Shown here in pieces: positions 44,215 through 54,980 of a stretch of 64,000 bases of DNA (position 1 is its first letter; each line of letters begins with the position of its first letter). The stretch comes from Roridomyces roridus (taxonomy: Eukaryota; Basidiomycota; Agaricomycetes; Agaricales; Mycenaceae). The translations under genes and the position numbers were made by a program. The notes below the pieces were generated by a model. It saw only the letters and a list, made by a program, of their open reading frames with translations, did not search any database and had not been told where the DNA came from. The stretch lies in the NCBI GenBank assembly GCA_029378245.1, contig JARKIF010000003.1:2976001-3040000 (forward strand), given 5' to 3'.

Positions 44215-44718
44215 CTGCAAATCGCAGTGAGAAGACTGTGCAGAGAAGGGAAATACCACTCCCTCATGAGGCTGGGATGGGAGATGGAGGAAGAGAGGAA
44301 AACGTGCCTGACTCGATCGATGTTGATCACGTCATCGGATCATCGGCGCTCACACCTTGCTTACGCCATCGGCAATCATCGGCGATTCACTCTTCTCCTC
44401 CTCCCTCGTGCACATTACTTCGATTATGGTACAAGACGGCCCTGCGCAAATCTCACCTGGATACTTGGTTCAAATTTCTGGGGCTTGAACACTCTGGAGT
44501 TTTCTTCCGTACAAACGCCGCTTCGCAAGTCTCTTCCAATCGTATGCACTTACCCCAAATGTTGCTGTCCTTTCCTTCCTGGCCGTCCCATCCTCCACAC
44601 GAGGTCCAACGGAGTGCCCAAAAATCCAGGATTATCTCCAAAACATCAAACTTAGGCTCATATCGGCGTCACATGAAAGCCTCTATTCTCATGTCGGGCG
44701 CTTAAGTATGGCATCCTG
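44215..44718. other. HIS1 5' region and intergenic spacer
   Basis: Must hold the missing HIS1 first exon and its promoter. No other gene is seen. Confidence 0.3.
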
Positions 44719-44725
44719 TATATAA
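44719..44725 (+). promoter_or_regulatory. TATA box of gene at 44,763
   Basis: TATATAA lies 44 bp upstream of the ATG. The leader reads ACTCAACTCGACACCACC, typical of fungal short 5' UTRs. Confidence 0.5.
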
Positions 44726-44762
44726 GACCCAAGGTGGACCCACTCAACTCGACACCACCACT

Positions 44763-46186
44763 ATGCACTCCACTCACAGCACCCGCGGCTTCAATCGCTT
44801 TGCCAACTCAGCCCCGTCGACGCCCCTGCCGCCGGACCGCGACATCATGGAGGGCCTCCGCCCTACCGCGCTCCAGACGATCGCAGTCCCCACAGGTCCC
44901 AGCTCCGCCAAGCCCATCGAAATATCAAATCTCCAGACCATCGGATCATACAATTGGACCGGCGCAAAATCGCCTACCATCATCGTCCCAGGCAGGTGCC
45001 CTTTCAATGCTATCGAACTTGCTCTCATAATTATTTGCGCATTCCAGGCTCGCCTCCGGAATGGCAGAACAAGGCCACGCCCTACCAAGTACCCGCCGAC
45101 GTCGGCATCTTCTTCATCGACCAAAACGGCTTCCGGATGCCCACGGCCATCCTCCTCCCACTCATCCTCGCAGTCGAAAAAATGCACGAAAACGAAGGAA
45201 ACCCCGCCGCCTTTGACTGGGCTGCCGAACAGTTGGATATCATCACCGACCGCAATGGGCTGCGCAAGTTGATGCGCTGGATCGACGGAGCGAATCTCAA
45301 CGGTGGGCCTGACGCCGCACCGCCAAAGGAGTTTCGGATCGATCTGCAGCTCGCTGGTCGGACGGTGTTGTTTAACCGATGGGAGAAACGCACGAGGGAG
45401 AATTACTCTGGGTTCAGCTATGGGTTCAACTTCGAGAAGGCGTCGACGGAGCCCGCGCCGGGGTGCGAGGATAGTACGGGGCACCATAGGATCGTCAAAT
45501 ATGTACGTGTCTCCGGCGGAGATCGCTGTGTTCTAAATATTCCTGACCTTGATTCCCACTGCAGGATTTGAACGGGCTCAAGATGGCTGTCCGCTTCGAA
45601 GTCGATGCGTGTATTCCACTGCCGTTGACTTCCACGACGAAGGGCAGTAGCAGCTCCAGCGTCGACGCCCTCGCAGATAGTCTGGCTGGTATCGCCATCG
45701 CCTCTTCTAAATCCCAGCCTCCTCCGAGCGCCTCGACGACACGGCACGGACTCACCATCAAAGACGGGCCTTGCCCCGGCACCCCAACAATCCCACACTC
45801 ATCCCTCGTCGAGCTAACCACCCGCGCCGAACGACGCGCAGCGGAATTTGATTGGAACGAAGCCTACCCCCAGCTTTTCTTCTCACAAACTCCACACCAC
45901 TTCCTCGGCGTGCACAATCGGGGGCGGTTCGCCACGATTCAAAAGCGGCGGCTTCGGTTCGAATTCGGATGGGATGGGGTTGGAGTTTAAGGATGTGGAG
46001 AGGGGCTTGCAGCCGAACTTGCGCAAGTTGAGGGCGGCGTTGGATGTGATTAGGGAGGTGGTGGTGAAGCATGGGCGGCGGGGAAGGTTGACGCTTGTTT
46101 GTCGGGCGGGGAGGTTGCAGGTGTATGAGCGGGTTAGTCAGGCCAGTTGCTTGCCGGAGGATGTCATGGCGCGTTTTGAGAGTTGA
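44763..46186 (+). CDS. Conserved fungal protein labelled geranylgeranyl pyrophosphate synthetase-like
   Basis: The N-terminal signature IGSYNWTGAKSPTIIVPG followed by SPPEW marks a fungal family commonly annotated as geranylgeranyl pyrophosphate synthetase. I see no DDxxD prenyltransferase motif, so that label is doubtful. Further blocks are FDWAAEQLDIITDRNGLRKL, FRIDLQLAGRTVLFNRWEK, GFSYGFNFEKAS, LNGLKMAVRFEVDACIPL and the family-typical EAYPQLFFSQTPHHFLGVHN. Near 45,975, in a G-rich run, the frame must slip one base to continue into FKDVERGLQPNLRKLRAAL and the end LPEDVMARFES. Two introns. The role is unknown; the end-to-end layout supports a functional gene with a sequencing indel or a recent lesion. 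Confidence 0.7.
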
Positions 46187-48359
46187 ATTGCGGTATATGT
46201 GACTTGTTTTCTTGGAATTACATCTTTGAAACCAGACTGGGTCTCGGACATATGCCGAGGTTTGCCCTGGGGATGCCGAGATCTCGAGAGTACTGATCAT
46301 TCGGCGCACTTTGTTGATCACCCCGCTCAATTGCGGCCTAGTCCCGGTGTCAGTGGCAAACTTTCCCGGTTACAGTCTGTTGCCTTTCGGCCCGACATCA
46401 TTCCCGGAAATAAGTACACTGTCATTGTCCCCGCCGATTGCAGTTTGAAGCCACTCTTACGGGTTCACTAAAGCAGGTTGATATTAGACACGAAGTAGCA
46501 TCTCGTCCATGCGTCCGCGGGTTCTTGAGTCCTGACGCAACACGATGCAAACGCGCCCCACTTGCATCCCGACATTGTATCGGCGGAAAACTCTTCCTTA
46601 CTCATCCAGTTGAGTTCTATTTGAAGATAAGGAGGCTCGGAACGGCTGCTCTGTGGAGGCTCGAGCAAAATAACCGATACATACTCACTCCGACTTTGCT
46701 CGCGCCACCCGCAGTAATAAGCACGTAACATTGTAACTTCTGCTCATGACTGCTGGCACCTCCTAATTCGATTCCCAAAATTGCATTACCTCAGGCTATC
46801 CCATATCGCATCTCTCTCTCCCATGCTCGAATTGGAAATAGGACCTGACCGACGGCAACGCCCTCGTGCCGGAAAAACACAGGCACATTAAGCCTCAGCA
46901 CTGCGTGGTCGGCCGCGGGAACAAAGAACGACGACAATCCCCATCGCTGATCCTGATTCCTCGTGGCCATGCCCGAACCTCTCCGTTTGGCCATGGCTTG
47001 TCCGTGTCACCCCGCTTACCATCCCGAGTAATCTACCCTCTCCCATGATCCATCTTCAGAAGCAAGCTGGCATACTATCCGCGCGACACTATACTTGCCA
47101 AGTGTATGTATGTCATCTCATGCTTCACGAGGGTCCCGTCCCGCGTTCGCAGATCGGAGTTGTTGGAGTTGCAACTATTGGGCTTCCCAGCACCAAACCA
47201 GAACACAGGTAAACCGAGGCAGAAAGCTTAAATGATAAAGGGAAATACCTTTTGAGGCAGGAGGGAGCAGTGACTCGAGAGGCGTCAGATTGACCAGTGG
47301 GTTCTATATTTCCTCGCCCACCCTGAAGCTTGAAGCTTGAAGGCCTGACTTGACTTGGACTTGGTGCGCCTATTGTGCCGCCGTCGGTCAGCGCGAAAGC
47401 CGCCGCCACGTCCCAGCGCCTGTGTACAGGTGGTGGCGGGGTTCTCGTTCTGATTTTTCCTCAATGGTCGTGGGCGAAAATTCGAATGCCAATGCGCCCG
47501 CCTTTGATTCTCGCCACGGAATGTACTACCCCCGCCCAAACCACGACCCTCCTCTTCGTCTTCTTCTTTGCATCTTCGAGGGGCCGACCTGTTTTACATA
47601 CTATTAGGCCCGTTCCGCTCCTCAATGGCACTCACCCGAAACAATGGATAAGTGATGGATGGAAGATTTGCGGCCTCGAGGAAAGAGTGCTTCCACGGTT
47701 CGAGTCAGGCTTCACGTTAGGAAGGTACGGTCCGTAGCAGTTGACATACGCTGGGGAGGAGCGTCGGAGGAGACGGGGGTGCGATGCGTAGCAGCCGCCG
47801 TCGTCAGCGGCAGGGCCGGACTCGGAGGCAAGATTTCCGTATAGCCAGCATCCCAAGGTGATTCCTCGGAGCAACTTTTTTTGGGGGAGAGCTGACACAC
47901 ACGCGACAGGATAGGCCAGAGCAAACCAGAGTGCAGGTCCAGATCCTGATGCTTCCCGAGACCGCGGCCGCGGTAATCTAATTTTTGAGCGGACAGAGAA
48001 AGAAAGACCAGAATCCAGATTTGTTCCACGGGCGCGGCACGGCGCACTGGCAGGCGGGCTTGCCAAGCCCAGAATTTCTCCGCTCCTCGTCGTTTGCAGT
48101 CAGGATAAGACTCGGGTACGGGGTATTCAATAGCTATACTTGCCCACCCAGAGTCTCAGCAGTTAACGCCACTCAAAGTACTGTGAGAGAACGTCGGCGG
48201 CGGCGAGTGGTAGTCTGAATCTACCTCGACGGGAAGGAACGTGGAATTGGAGCCGAGCCGAATCAACTGAATGGCTGAGGGCGGGCTTTGAAACAGGTAC
48301 GTTTCTGGAAGGGCTTGCGTGGGATGAGCCCAGATAACAATACACCGTTCCAATCAAGG
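46187..48359. other. Long intergenic region
   Basis: About 2.2 kb in which I can support no gene, RNA or element. ORFs here lack domains and coherent codon use. Confidence 0.3.
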
Positions 48360-49130
48360 CCTTCAGATGAAATCACGTCTTGCGTCCGTGGTTTTGGGGC
48401 GGCGATCCCCACCGCCGAGAACACAAGCGTGTGAGTGGACAAGGCAAGTCTCCGCGGTATTGGGTCCAAGTTGATTTATCCGTCCGCGAGAGTCGAGTGG
48501 TCGAACAACCGTTCTTGATGGCGGATATTGAGCGGCCGGGAGCCGATCTCGGCGTACGAGGAGCCACATACCGGCGAAAAGAGCACCGTCGCGAATCGCA
48601 GTAAAGACGAGTGCTCCACAACGTTGGAGCGCGATTTTCCTTGCGTCATACCACGCCAGGGCCATCCAACGAACAACGTCCACGAGACCGAGGAAGAATC
48701 CCAAAGGCAACATCGAACTCGAACCCGAGGACATTCCCGTCTGATAAACCTTGAACGACAGAGTCTCCACATGTACGGGTTTGGAATCCTCCGCAAGACA
48801 ATCACACGGTCGTGTAAGATCGTGAGGGAATTCGGAGAGAGGTGGAGTCCGCCCGAAAACGATATCGATTCAGGGCAGGGCGCCGGTAAGAGGACACACG
48901 CTTGTAAACATAATGCTTCTCCACTTCTTGTTGGAGCAGATAGCGTTGCCGTCCCGGATTCCGAGGATCGAGGAGGTTGGTAACATGGCAAAAGTCGTGA
49001 GCTGCTTGGCAATGCATGCAGGCACTGATAAGAACGACATGCGCAAGAGGGGGGTGGTAAAGAATGAAGGGATGGAGACGCGGAGAAATACACGAGGGAG
49101 AGTATGATGTAACGTTGAGCGGCACCCACG
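48360..49130 (-). CDS. Possible membrane protein with DUF6533-like end
   Basis: A minus-strand frame reads SSMLPLGFFLGLVDVVRWMA then GALVFTAIRDGALFAGMWLL. The RDGALFAG-type ending of a hydrophobic segment recalls the last helices of DUF6533 membrane proteins of agarics. Upstream hydrophobic pieces (RYIILSLVYFSAS) lie in other frames and may be earlier exons, but I could not join them. It could be a relic. Low confidence. Confidence 0.25.
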
Positions 49131-49448
49131 GAGTGTGGAGCCTAGAAATCGCAAAGAAACGCTTGAAAATTGTGCATGTCCAGTCGAAGCGCCAGGGGCA
49201 GAGAATGTATCAATCCAACCGTAGACGTCGGCAAGGGGAGTCTGGAATCGAGAGCGGTGGTCTAGGGAAGATTCGCAAGGCTGTCGCCGGAGAAGGGGTT
49301 TCGTCGGTGGAATGTATCGGCAAAGATGGTCCTTTGTTTGGCACCACAACAAAAACTTTTTTCCACCCGCCATCACCATGGACCATTCAAAAGCGGGCTC
49401 GACAGCTCTATTCGTTCCTCCACCCTCCCTGCTCTACATACCTTTCAA

Positions 49449-50558
49449 ATGGCTTTCCTCCAATCGCAATCGACTCATGCGGCTCTCCCTTTGCAATTGC
49501 AGAATGGGGGCACCATCCTCGCTGTTGCTGGATCGGGGTTCAGCGTCGTCGCCGGCGACATCCTCCGACAGTCGAATGGTTACACCGCCCAGGCTCCGAC
49601 TGCACCCAAGGTCTTTCGTCTGTGAGATCTACCGAACTCGTTCAGTCCGAGTCGCGAACTAATCGTGTACAGAACGGACAAGGCCGTCTTGGCGACCAAC
49701 GGCTTTGCATCAGACGGCAATATGTTTGTCAAGAAAGTTCGGCAGCGTCTTGAGGTACGAAAAGTAGTTCAACTTTTGTTTTCTTTGACACTCAACGACG
49801 ACACCAACAGTGGTACCGACACGCCCACTCACAAGACATGTCCCTGCACGCCATAGCTCGCCTAATCCAGTCGATGCTCTATCAGCGGCGTTTCTTCCCC
49901 TTCTACGTGTCCAACATCCTTGGAGGAATCGAAGACGACGGTGCGTCCCTGTTTCTCTCAGACTTCTGATGAGAGGTGCTAATTTTGCACAGGGTCGGGA
50001 GCAGTCTACTCTTTTGACGCTGTGGGCTCATATGAGCGCGAGACCTGCCGTGTTGCCGGTGCGGCTGCTGCTTTGGTGCAACCATTCTTGGATAGTCAGG
50101 TTAGTGTTTGTTCTGCGAATACAGCCATGCTCGTACGACCATCGGCGTCTCCTCGTCGTGTGACGGCTTTCTATGCGACGCCGCACACAATTCTTCCCAT
50201 CCTTGACCCGACATATACCCTTAATCTTATTCTTGTACATGTGCTCACCACCTCTCTATTCTCTTAGATGCGCCACAAACCCAGCCATGGCCAACGGTCC
50301 ACGGGGACAGCCTCCCCCCCACCGACAACGCACCTCCCGCTCTCGCGCGTGGTCTCACTTGTCATGGAAGCCTTCACGGGTGCCGCCGAGCGCCACGCAG
50401 AAGTCGGTGACGGGTTGGAGATCTACGTCGTCCTCGACAAGGGCGCGCCGCTGCAGGGCCTCGAGAATCTTCCCGGCGTTACGGAGCTCACGGATACCAA
50501 ACACGCATCGGGGCAGGAACGCATGTTTGTCGTCCGCCGGAGTCTCAAGCGCGATTGA
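49449..50558 (+). CDS. PRE7: 20S proteasome subunit beta-6
   Basis: Non-catalytic beta subunit of the 20S core particle. Starts MAFLQSQSTHAALPLQLQNG; GGTILAVAGSGFSVVAGDIL is the beta-subunit opening, with G-G before the T as in beta-6. Later exons are TDKAVLATNGFASDGNMFVK, AIARLIQSMLYQRRFFPFYV, SNILGGIEDDG and AVYSFDAVGSYERETCRVAG, then a low-complexity insert (MRHKPSHG...). The end is SLVMEAFTGAAERHAEVGDG, LEIYVVLD and MFVVRRSLKRD at the stop (50,558). VGSYER, ATERHxxVGDGLEI and the KRD terminus are specific to PRE7/PSMB1. Introns of about 45-60 bp, except that the exon boundary near 50,100-50,290 is less certain. Confidence 0.9.
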
Positions 50559-51173
50559 GATTAGCGCCCGACGTTTTTCTTTGCTTCCTCTGGTTCCGAT
50601 TCGCATTCCTGGACTTGCAGCTACATGTATTCTTATTTATTTCTTCCGAGCGGACTGGCCATTTAGAGGCTGGTTGGTTGTTTGGTTGCAGCGGTAGTAT
50701 GTATTTGTATCCAGCATTCATACCTAGACATTTCGCAGGAATTCCATCCATCTTCGCTCTCTCTTGACGTGCTTCGGAGGTTTGAAAGCCATGTGATACT
50801 GAATGGTCAGCCGAGGAAAAGGATGGAACTGGACTGGGCGTCGGAATACCACGGAATACAACCTGATCTGCAGACAAGTGAATCATCACACTGTGAGACC
50901 CGGGGCACATGAAAATCATGTCCCTCGGTACCCCCCAATTCATGTCTGGATTGCATGAATATCAAAGCAACGCGCATTAAAATCACCTCCCTTTCGGTGA
51001 AGTACGCAATTTCGATTCATGTCCGTTTTCGACGTTTTCATATGCCTTTTTCATGTCCTCTTGACATGAAAATGACTAGGAAGCCAGTGAGTCCAATTTG
51101 ATTCAGGCTGTATGATAATGAATACTATTCCCTGGGACCCCGAATTTCAGATGAAAGGAATGTGAATTTCAAA
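50559..51173. other. Intergenic, rich in CATGAAA words
   Basis: Contains many ATTCATG/CATGAAA words. A hairpin at 51,048-51,072 has arms TTTTCATGTC and GACATGAAAA and a 5-base loop. Similar words reappear right of the next gene (51,960-52,200). Confidence 0.4.
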
Positions 51174-51939
51174 CTAAATGTACGTGATACAACGATGTGC
51201 TACTTGCACCCGCCCACTCTCGCCTCCGCCATCCGCATCATTGTAGTCAATAACTTCACTGTCGGCTGAGATTCATCATGATTAGAAGGTGTCCGGCCCG
51301 AGGAGATCAACAGTACATACCTCGAGTTGCGTGAAGCGGAGCGGGAAGGTCTCGTAGCATCAAGAGCAATGGATGGGGTACGCACTGGAGATCGGAGCGA
51401 GAGTCGCCGCCGCCGGCGTTCCATTTCTGACCGCCGCTGACTTGAGGACTTCTTGAGTTCGTGTTGGGTCAGAACAGAGTGAATAAAGCGGAATCAGCGA
51501 CGCAACGGATACCCTTTGGCCTCAGCGGTGAGTCGGAATCGAGTTCTACACCTATTTGTGACTGCCACGGCGGCTTGGGTACGCCGCCAGACGTGTGGTC
51601 GCTGGGAGGTCCCACAAGCGCCGTGAGGGTATGAGAATGGCCTGGAGGTGTATATTGGCATGTAGTTGAGTCGATGGGGGGCTTCTGTGGCGAACGAGTG
51701 GAAGAGGAGGACGGGGGCAGAAGGGAGGTGACGGTTGGGAGGAAGGAGTGGAGCGCCGTGACAGGCGTGACACCACTGACCTCATCCGCAGCAGCCGCTC
51801 CACACAACGAATTTCCGCCCTTCTCAAGTCCGTCTCCGTTCAAATATCCCACCGTGGAACAGCGTGGTCGTCGAGGGATGTCCGGACGGGGTACAGATCG
51901 ATCGAAGAACATCCTAGCTTGATCAATATTCATTTCCAT
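51174..51939 (-). CDS. Unrecognised Ser/Pro-rich protein
   Basis: ATG at 51,939 (MEMNIDQARMFFDRSVPRPD). The frame is open through a Ser/Pro/Thr-rich stretch (SLLPPSSSSTRSPQKPPIDS) to PLRPK. A GTATCC donor and CAAG acceptor (70-bp intron) keep frame into SGGQKWNAGGGDSRSDLQC. A second intron starting GTATGT keeps frame into ADSEVIDYNDADGGGESGR, stop at 51,174. Two frame-preserving introns support a real gene. The product is mostly disordered and matches nothing I know. CATGAA-rich flanks lie on both sides. Confidence 0.4.
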
Positions 51940-52589
51940 CTTTCTCGTTGATTCTCATGCATTCCTCCCATGATTTCGGCTTCGCAAATTCAGCGGAACT
52001 GTTCCTGAAATTCACCAAAGAGACCATGATTTTTGTACTTGGCGCGGAGTGAGTCAAAATCACTCAATAATGCCTGAATGACCCCAGGTGCATGATATGT
52101 TCATTTCAGCCCATGGCCCCTGATTCTGCTTGTTCATGGCACGGCGACATGAAATTCATGCACCGATGTTTTCACAGTGTCATGCGTTGATGGATGGCAC
52201 CAATGGGAGATTCAGATTTATTCCGAACGGGCCATGGGATGACCGTGGTCCGTGATTCGTGAGCGCCTGCTTCGCGTGCGTCAAGCCAATCGCACGAGGA
52301 GAATTCAACCCGACATGGAACTCATTTTAAAGTCAATGGTTGTTGAAAGTACTTGTGGGAGATTGGGTTGCGTCGGGTGTACTTCGATCTCAGTTCTACA
52401 CTTCTATAAGCATATGTATTGAACTGGCAGCTTCCGAGACGACGTCGGAATTCTACGTCAACCGCTGAAATTTTTAGTTCCCCTACCTGGCAGCGGACGT
52501 TTCGAACTTGGCCGCGGCGAAGTCGAACATATCAGTTCATTCTCACGTAGATGGCTGTAAGAAGCTGTAAGAACGCGATTCTTCAACAG
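51940..52589. other. Intergenic region
   Basis: CATGAA/TTCATG-rich at its left side, partly resembling the inverse of 50,905-51,010. No gene seen. Confidence 0.3.
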
Positions 52590-52800
52590 CAAGATGACGA
52601 CTTTACTCCGTGTTCAGGCGGCGAGAACAAGACCAGTTCGGATTCCACGATGCGCAAGCAAAGGAACAACATTGTTTGCCAGAGTTGGACTGGAGGGCCG
52701 ATGATCCGACGGCTTTTAGCGCCAGATTGGAGGATGGCTACATTCCAGGAGCTCCGAGCCAGGAGCGCATCATTCGCGCATGCTTGTGTGAGTATGTGGG
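52590..52800 (+). pseudogene. Coding-like exon fragment
   Basis: A frame with coherent composition reads FRRREQDQFGFHDAQAKEQH then DDPTAFSARLEDGYIPGAPS and ERIIRACLCEYV, ending before a GTGGGC donor. The same frame carries a TGA just upstream (about 52,594), and I find no partner exons. Probably a gene remnant. Family not recognised. Confidence 0.3.
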
Positions 52801-52869
52801 CGTGTGGGGCATGGGCATATATACTTTGCCTGGGAAGAAAGATTTGGGGTTACCGTCGGCAAGTACTTG

Positions 52870-54102
52870 AGACATGGCTTGAGATAGGCAGATGAATCGT
52901 TGACGGGACTCAGTCAGAAGTCGACGTCAACTTCAATGGATGTCGTGGAAATCCAAATTCCCCCGGTTCGCCACGGCCAAGTTCAATTCAATTCACGATT
53001 CACGATTCACGAATTGCCAGTCTCGCACGCAAAGCAAAAATACTTGTGTGTTGGTTCACACTCCATGTTCTTTAGAATCGCCATGGGTATGGGTAAGGAA
53101 TGGATACACTATAGCTAGAAGCGCCGCGGTACCGAAATCAGAGTCGCCGGTTGTAACTTGTTTGAGTTGTATTATTATTCCAGAACCGAGAGGACGCCAT
53201 CCTCTCGTTCCGTGGGCAGCCGGTGGCAATACAGTCACGTATGTCTTGCTGTTGAACATTTGGCGTGCCAATTTACAGAACAAGAACACGAGACTCGGAG
53301 GCGGAGGATAAATGGAGCTTCAAGGGACACCGAGCGCAGGCGGGAGGCCGTGTGACAGCGGCGCACCAGCGCCTCCGACTCATTCAACAGACCCGCTATA
53401 ACTGCTTACATCAAGGAACGATTTGAATGCTGTAGAATTATTACAAGTACAGACACCGGAGGTCGAGACTCCTCAAGTAATTTTAACACGGAAACGGGAG
53501 ATCGTCCAGCTCTTGCGTTCTGGATGGGGCGGCGCTGCTACTGAGCGTTTCGAAGCCTGAAATGCGCTAGTCAGCCGCGATGCCATTCTTATTCAGATGT
53601 CTTCCGCCTCTCCCGGAGCGGAATATCTCGGAGGGCTAGAGTGCTATTCGAGTTCGTTCGGGGCTGAGACTCGTGCAGATTGAGGTGATATTGCCATGGC
53701 AGGTTTATTTATGAGATGCGACGCGCGCAAGCCGCATTGAAGCCTAGCAGCACGCAGACCACACCAAGAACGCTCGGTATGCAGGTAGAATCACCCACAC
53801 TCAAGTCTATCCCATCGATATCTCCCTGGTGATACAACGATTGCAAGTTTAACCCAACATACGCTTGTCTTTCAGCCAATCTGGAGCTAGGAAGGCATCG
53901 ATGTGAAGCCGATTGCCATCCGAAGGCTCTTCATTTCACCGACATTACACTTCGACAGGTAACCCCGAGTGAGCCGCGCCCCGAAAATGGTCCCGTATCA
54001 CGGCGCGCTTCTTTTGGGACGCAGTATATGTTGGGCTCCCTGCTCAGTGCAAAGAGGAGGCTAACTTCACCACTCTACCCCTTTGCTCTACACTACTACA
54101 CC
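52870..54102. other. Intergenic region
   Basis: About 1.2 kb without supported genes. CACGATTCA words repeat near 52,997-53,012. The last 50 bp form a CT/AC-rich leader for the gene at 54,103. Confidence 0.3.
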
Positions 54103-54526
54103 ATGCCGATCGGAAAGGTCAAGCCAACCAAGGTGCGCGTTTGCTGGTTTTATTCAACCATGTTATTCATTCGCCCTGCAAGGCCCCTGCCGTGCCCACG
54201 CCTGCCGCAGCTCCCAAGAAGGCTGAAGAAGGACGACAGCTCAAACGACACTGCGTCAAAAGCCAAAGCCAAGGTGGAGGCCGATACGCTGAAGGCTGCC
54301 CGCGATAAAGGTGCGTCCTCATTTTATTCAATGAACAATGTCGAGGATTGACGGTGTGCCACCACAGCACCCGCGAAGGGTATGTGGAATTGATACCTAA
54401 ATTGCTTCAATATTACTGACACGATTTCGATGGTAGGCGCAGGCGCTGGAAAGAAGTGAGAGAAAGTTGCTCATTCTACCAAGGTTGATTTTCTAATGTA
54501 CTTGCAGAGCCGGCACGAAGAAGTAG
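54103..54526 (+). CDS. Small basic Lys/Ala-rich protein with micro-exons
   Basis: ATG 54,103 encodes MPIGKVKPTK (30 nt), followed by a GTGCGC intron. Exon 2 gives APAVPTPAAAPKK and, in a frame one base away, KKDDSSNDTASKAKAKVEAD then TLKAARDK. After a GTGCGTCC intron come a 12-nt exon (54,368-54,379), a 19-nt exon (54,437-54,455) and a final exon (54,508-54,526). Joined, they read APAKGAGAGKKAGTKK then stop. All junctions are GT-AG and keep frame. The shift inside exon 2 near 54,225 is either an indel error or decay. About 70 residues, highly charged, unknown function. The inverted duplication begins 90 bp downstream. Confidence 0.45.
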
Positions 54527-54616
54527 ATTGTGTTCGGCTTCTTGCTGGATAGAGGCGCGAATTTACTGTACCATACGTCTTTTCTTTCACTTGTAACTAC
54601 CTTGAAATTGCCTTGA

Positions 54617-54690
54617 AATTTTACGAACAGCTGAAGCGCGGACAAGATAGTGCTGCTGTGGTCGCTAATTTGTTGACGCCGCACAAGTAG
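54617..54690 (+). pseudogene. 3' stub of the short conserved protein gene
   Basis: This encodes only YEQLKRGQDSAAVVANLL and the TPHK-stop end of the gene at 20,671-21,287, nearly base-for-base. Homology stops abruptly on the left at 54,617, marking the duplication breakpoint. Confidence 0.8.
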
Positions 54691-54980
54691 GGCTTCTGTG
54701 TGCGTCGTTTGGTCGATGTCTCTGGCTACTCACTCCCAGATGATAGATGTATTTTTGTGTCCATTCGTTTGCATTTTCTCCTGCTCTGGACGGCTCTTGT
54801 CGATCTGGAATGCCAGTCAGGCCATCGCCTCAGCTCCCCATTAACCACCAGTCCCTCGGATCCTTATTCTCAATATTCGGAGGAGCTCATCAGTATCCGG
54901 TCTATATGATGCTCTACCGGTACATCTAATGCTGGTAAACGAGCGCCAAAGAGTCTAGCTCTGTGGTGGAATCCAGCAAC

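Noticed and set aside
44774..45487. 237-codon minus-strand ORF
   Set aside because: Antisense shadow of the conserved fungal protein at 44,763-46,186.
48500..49750. Plus-strand ORFs of 151 and 229 codons
   Set aside because: No domain seen. The proteasome gene occupies a different frame at the right end and composition is random-like elsewhere.
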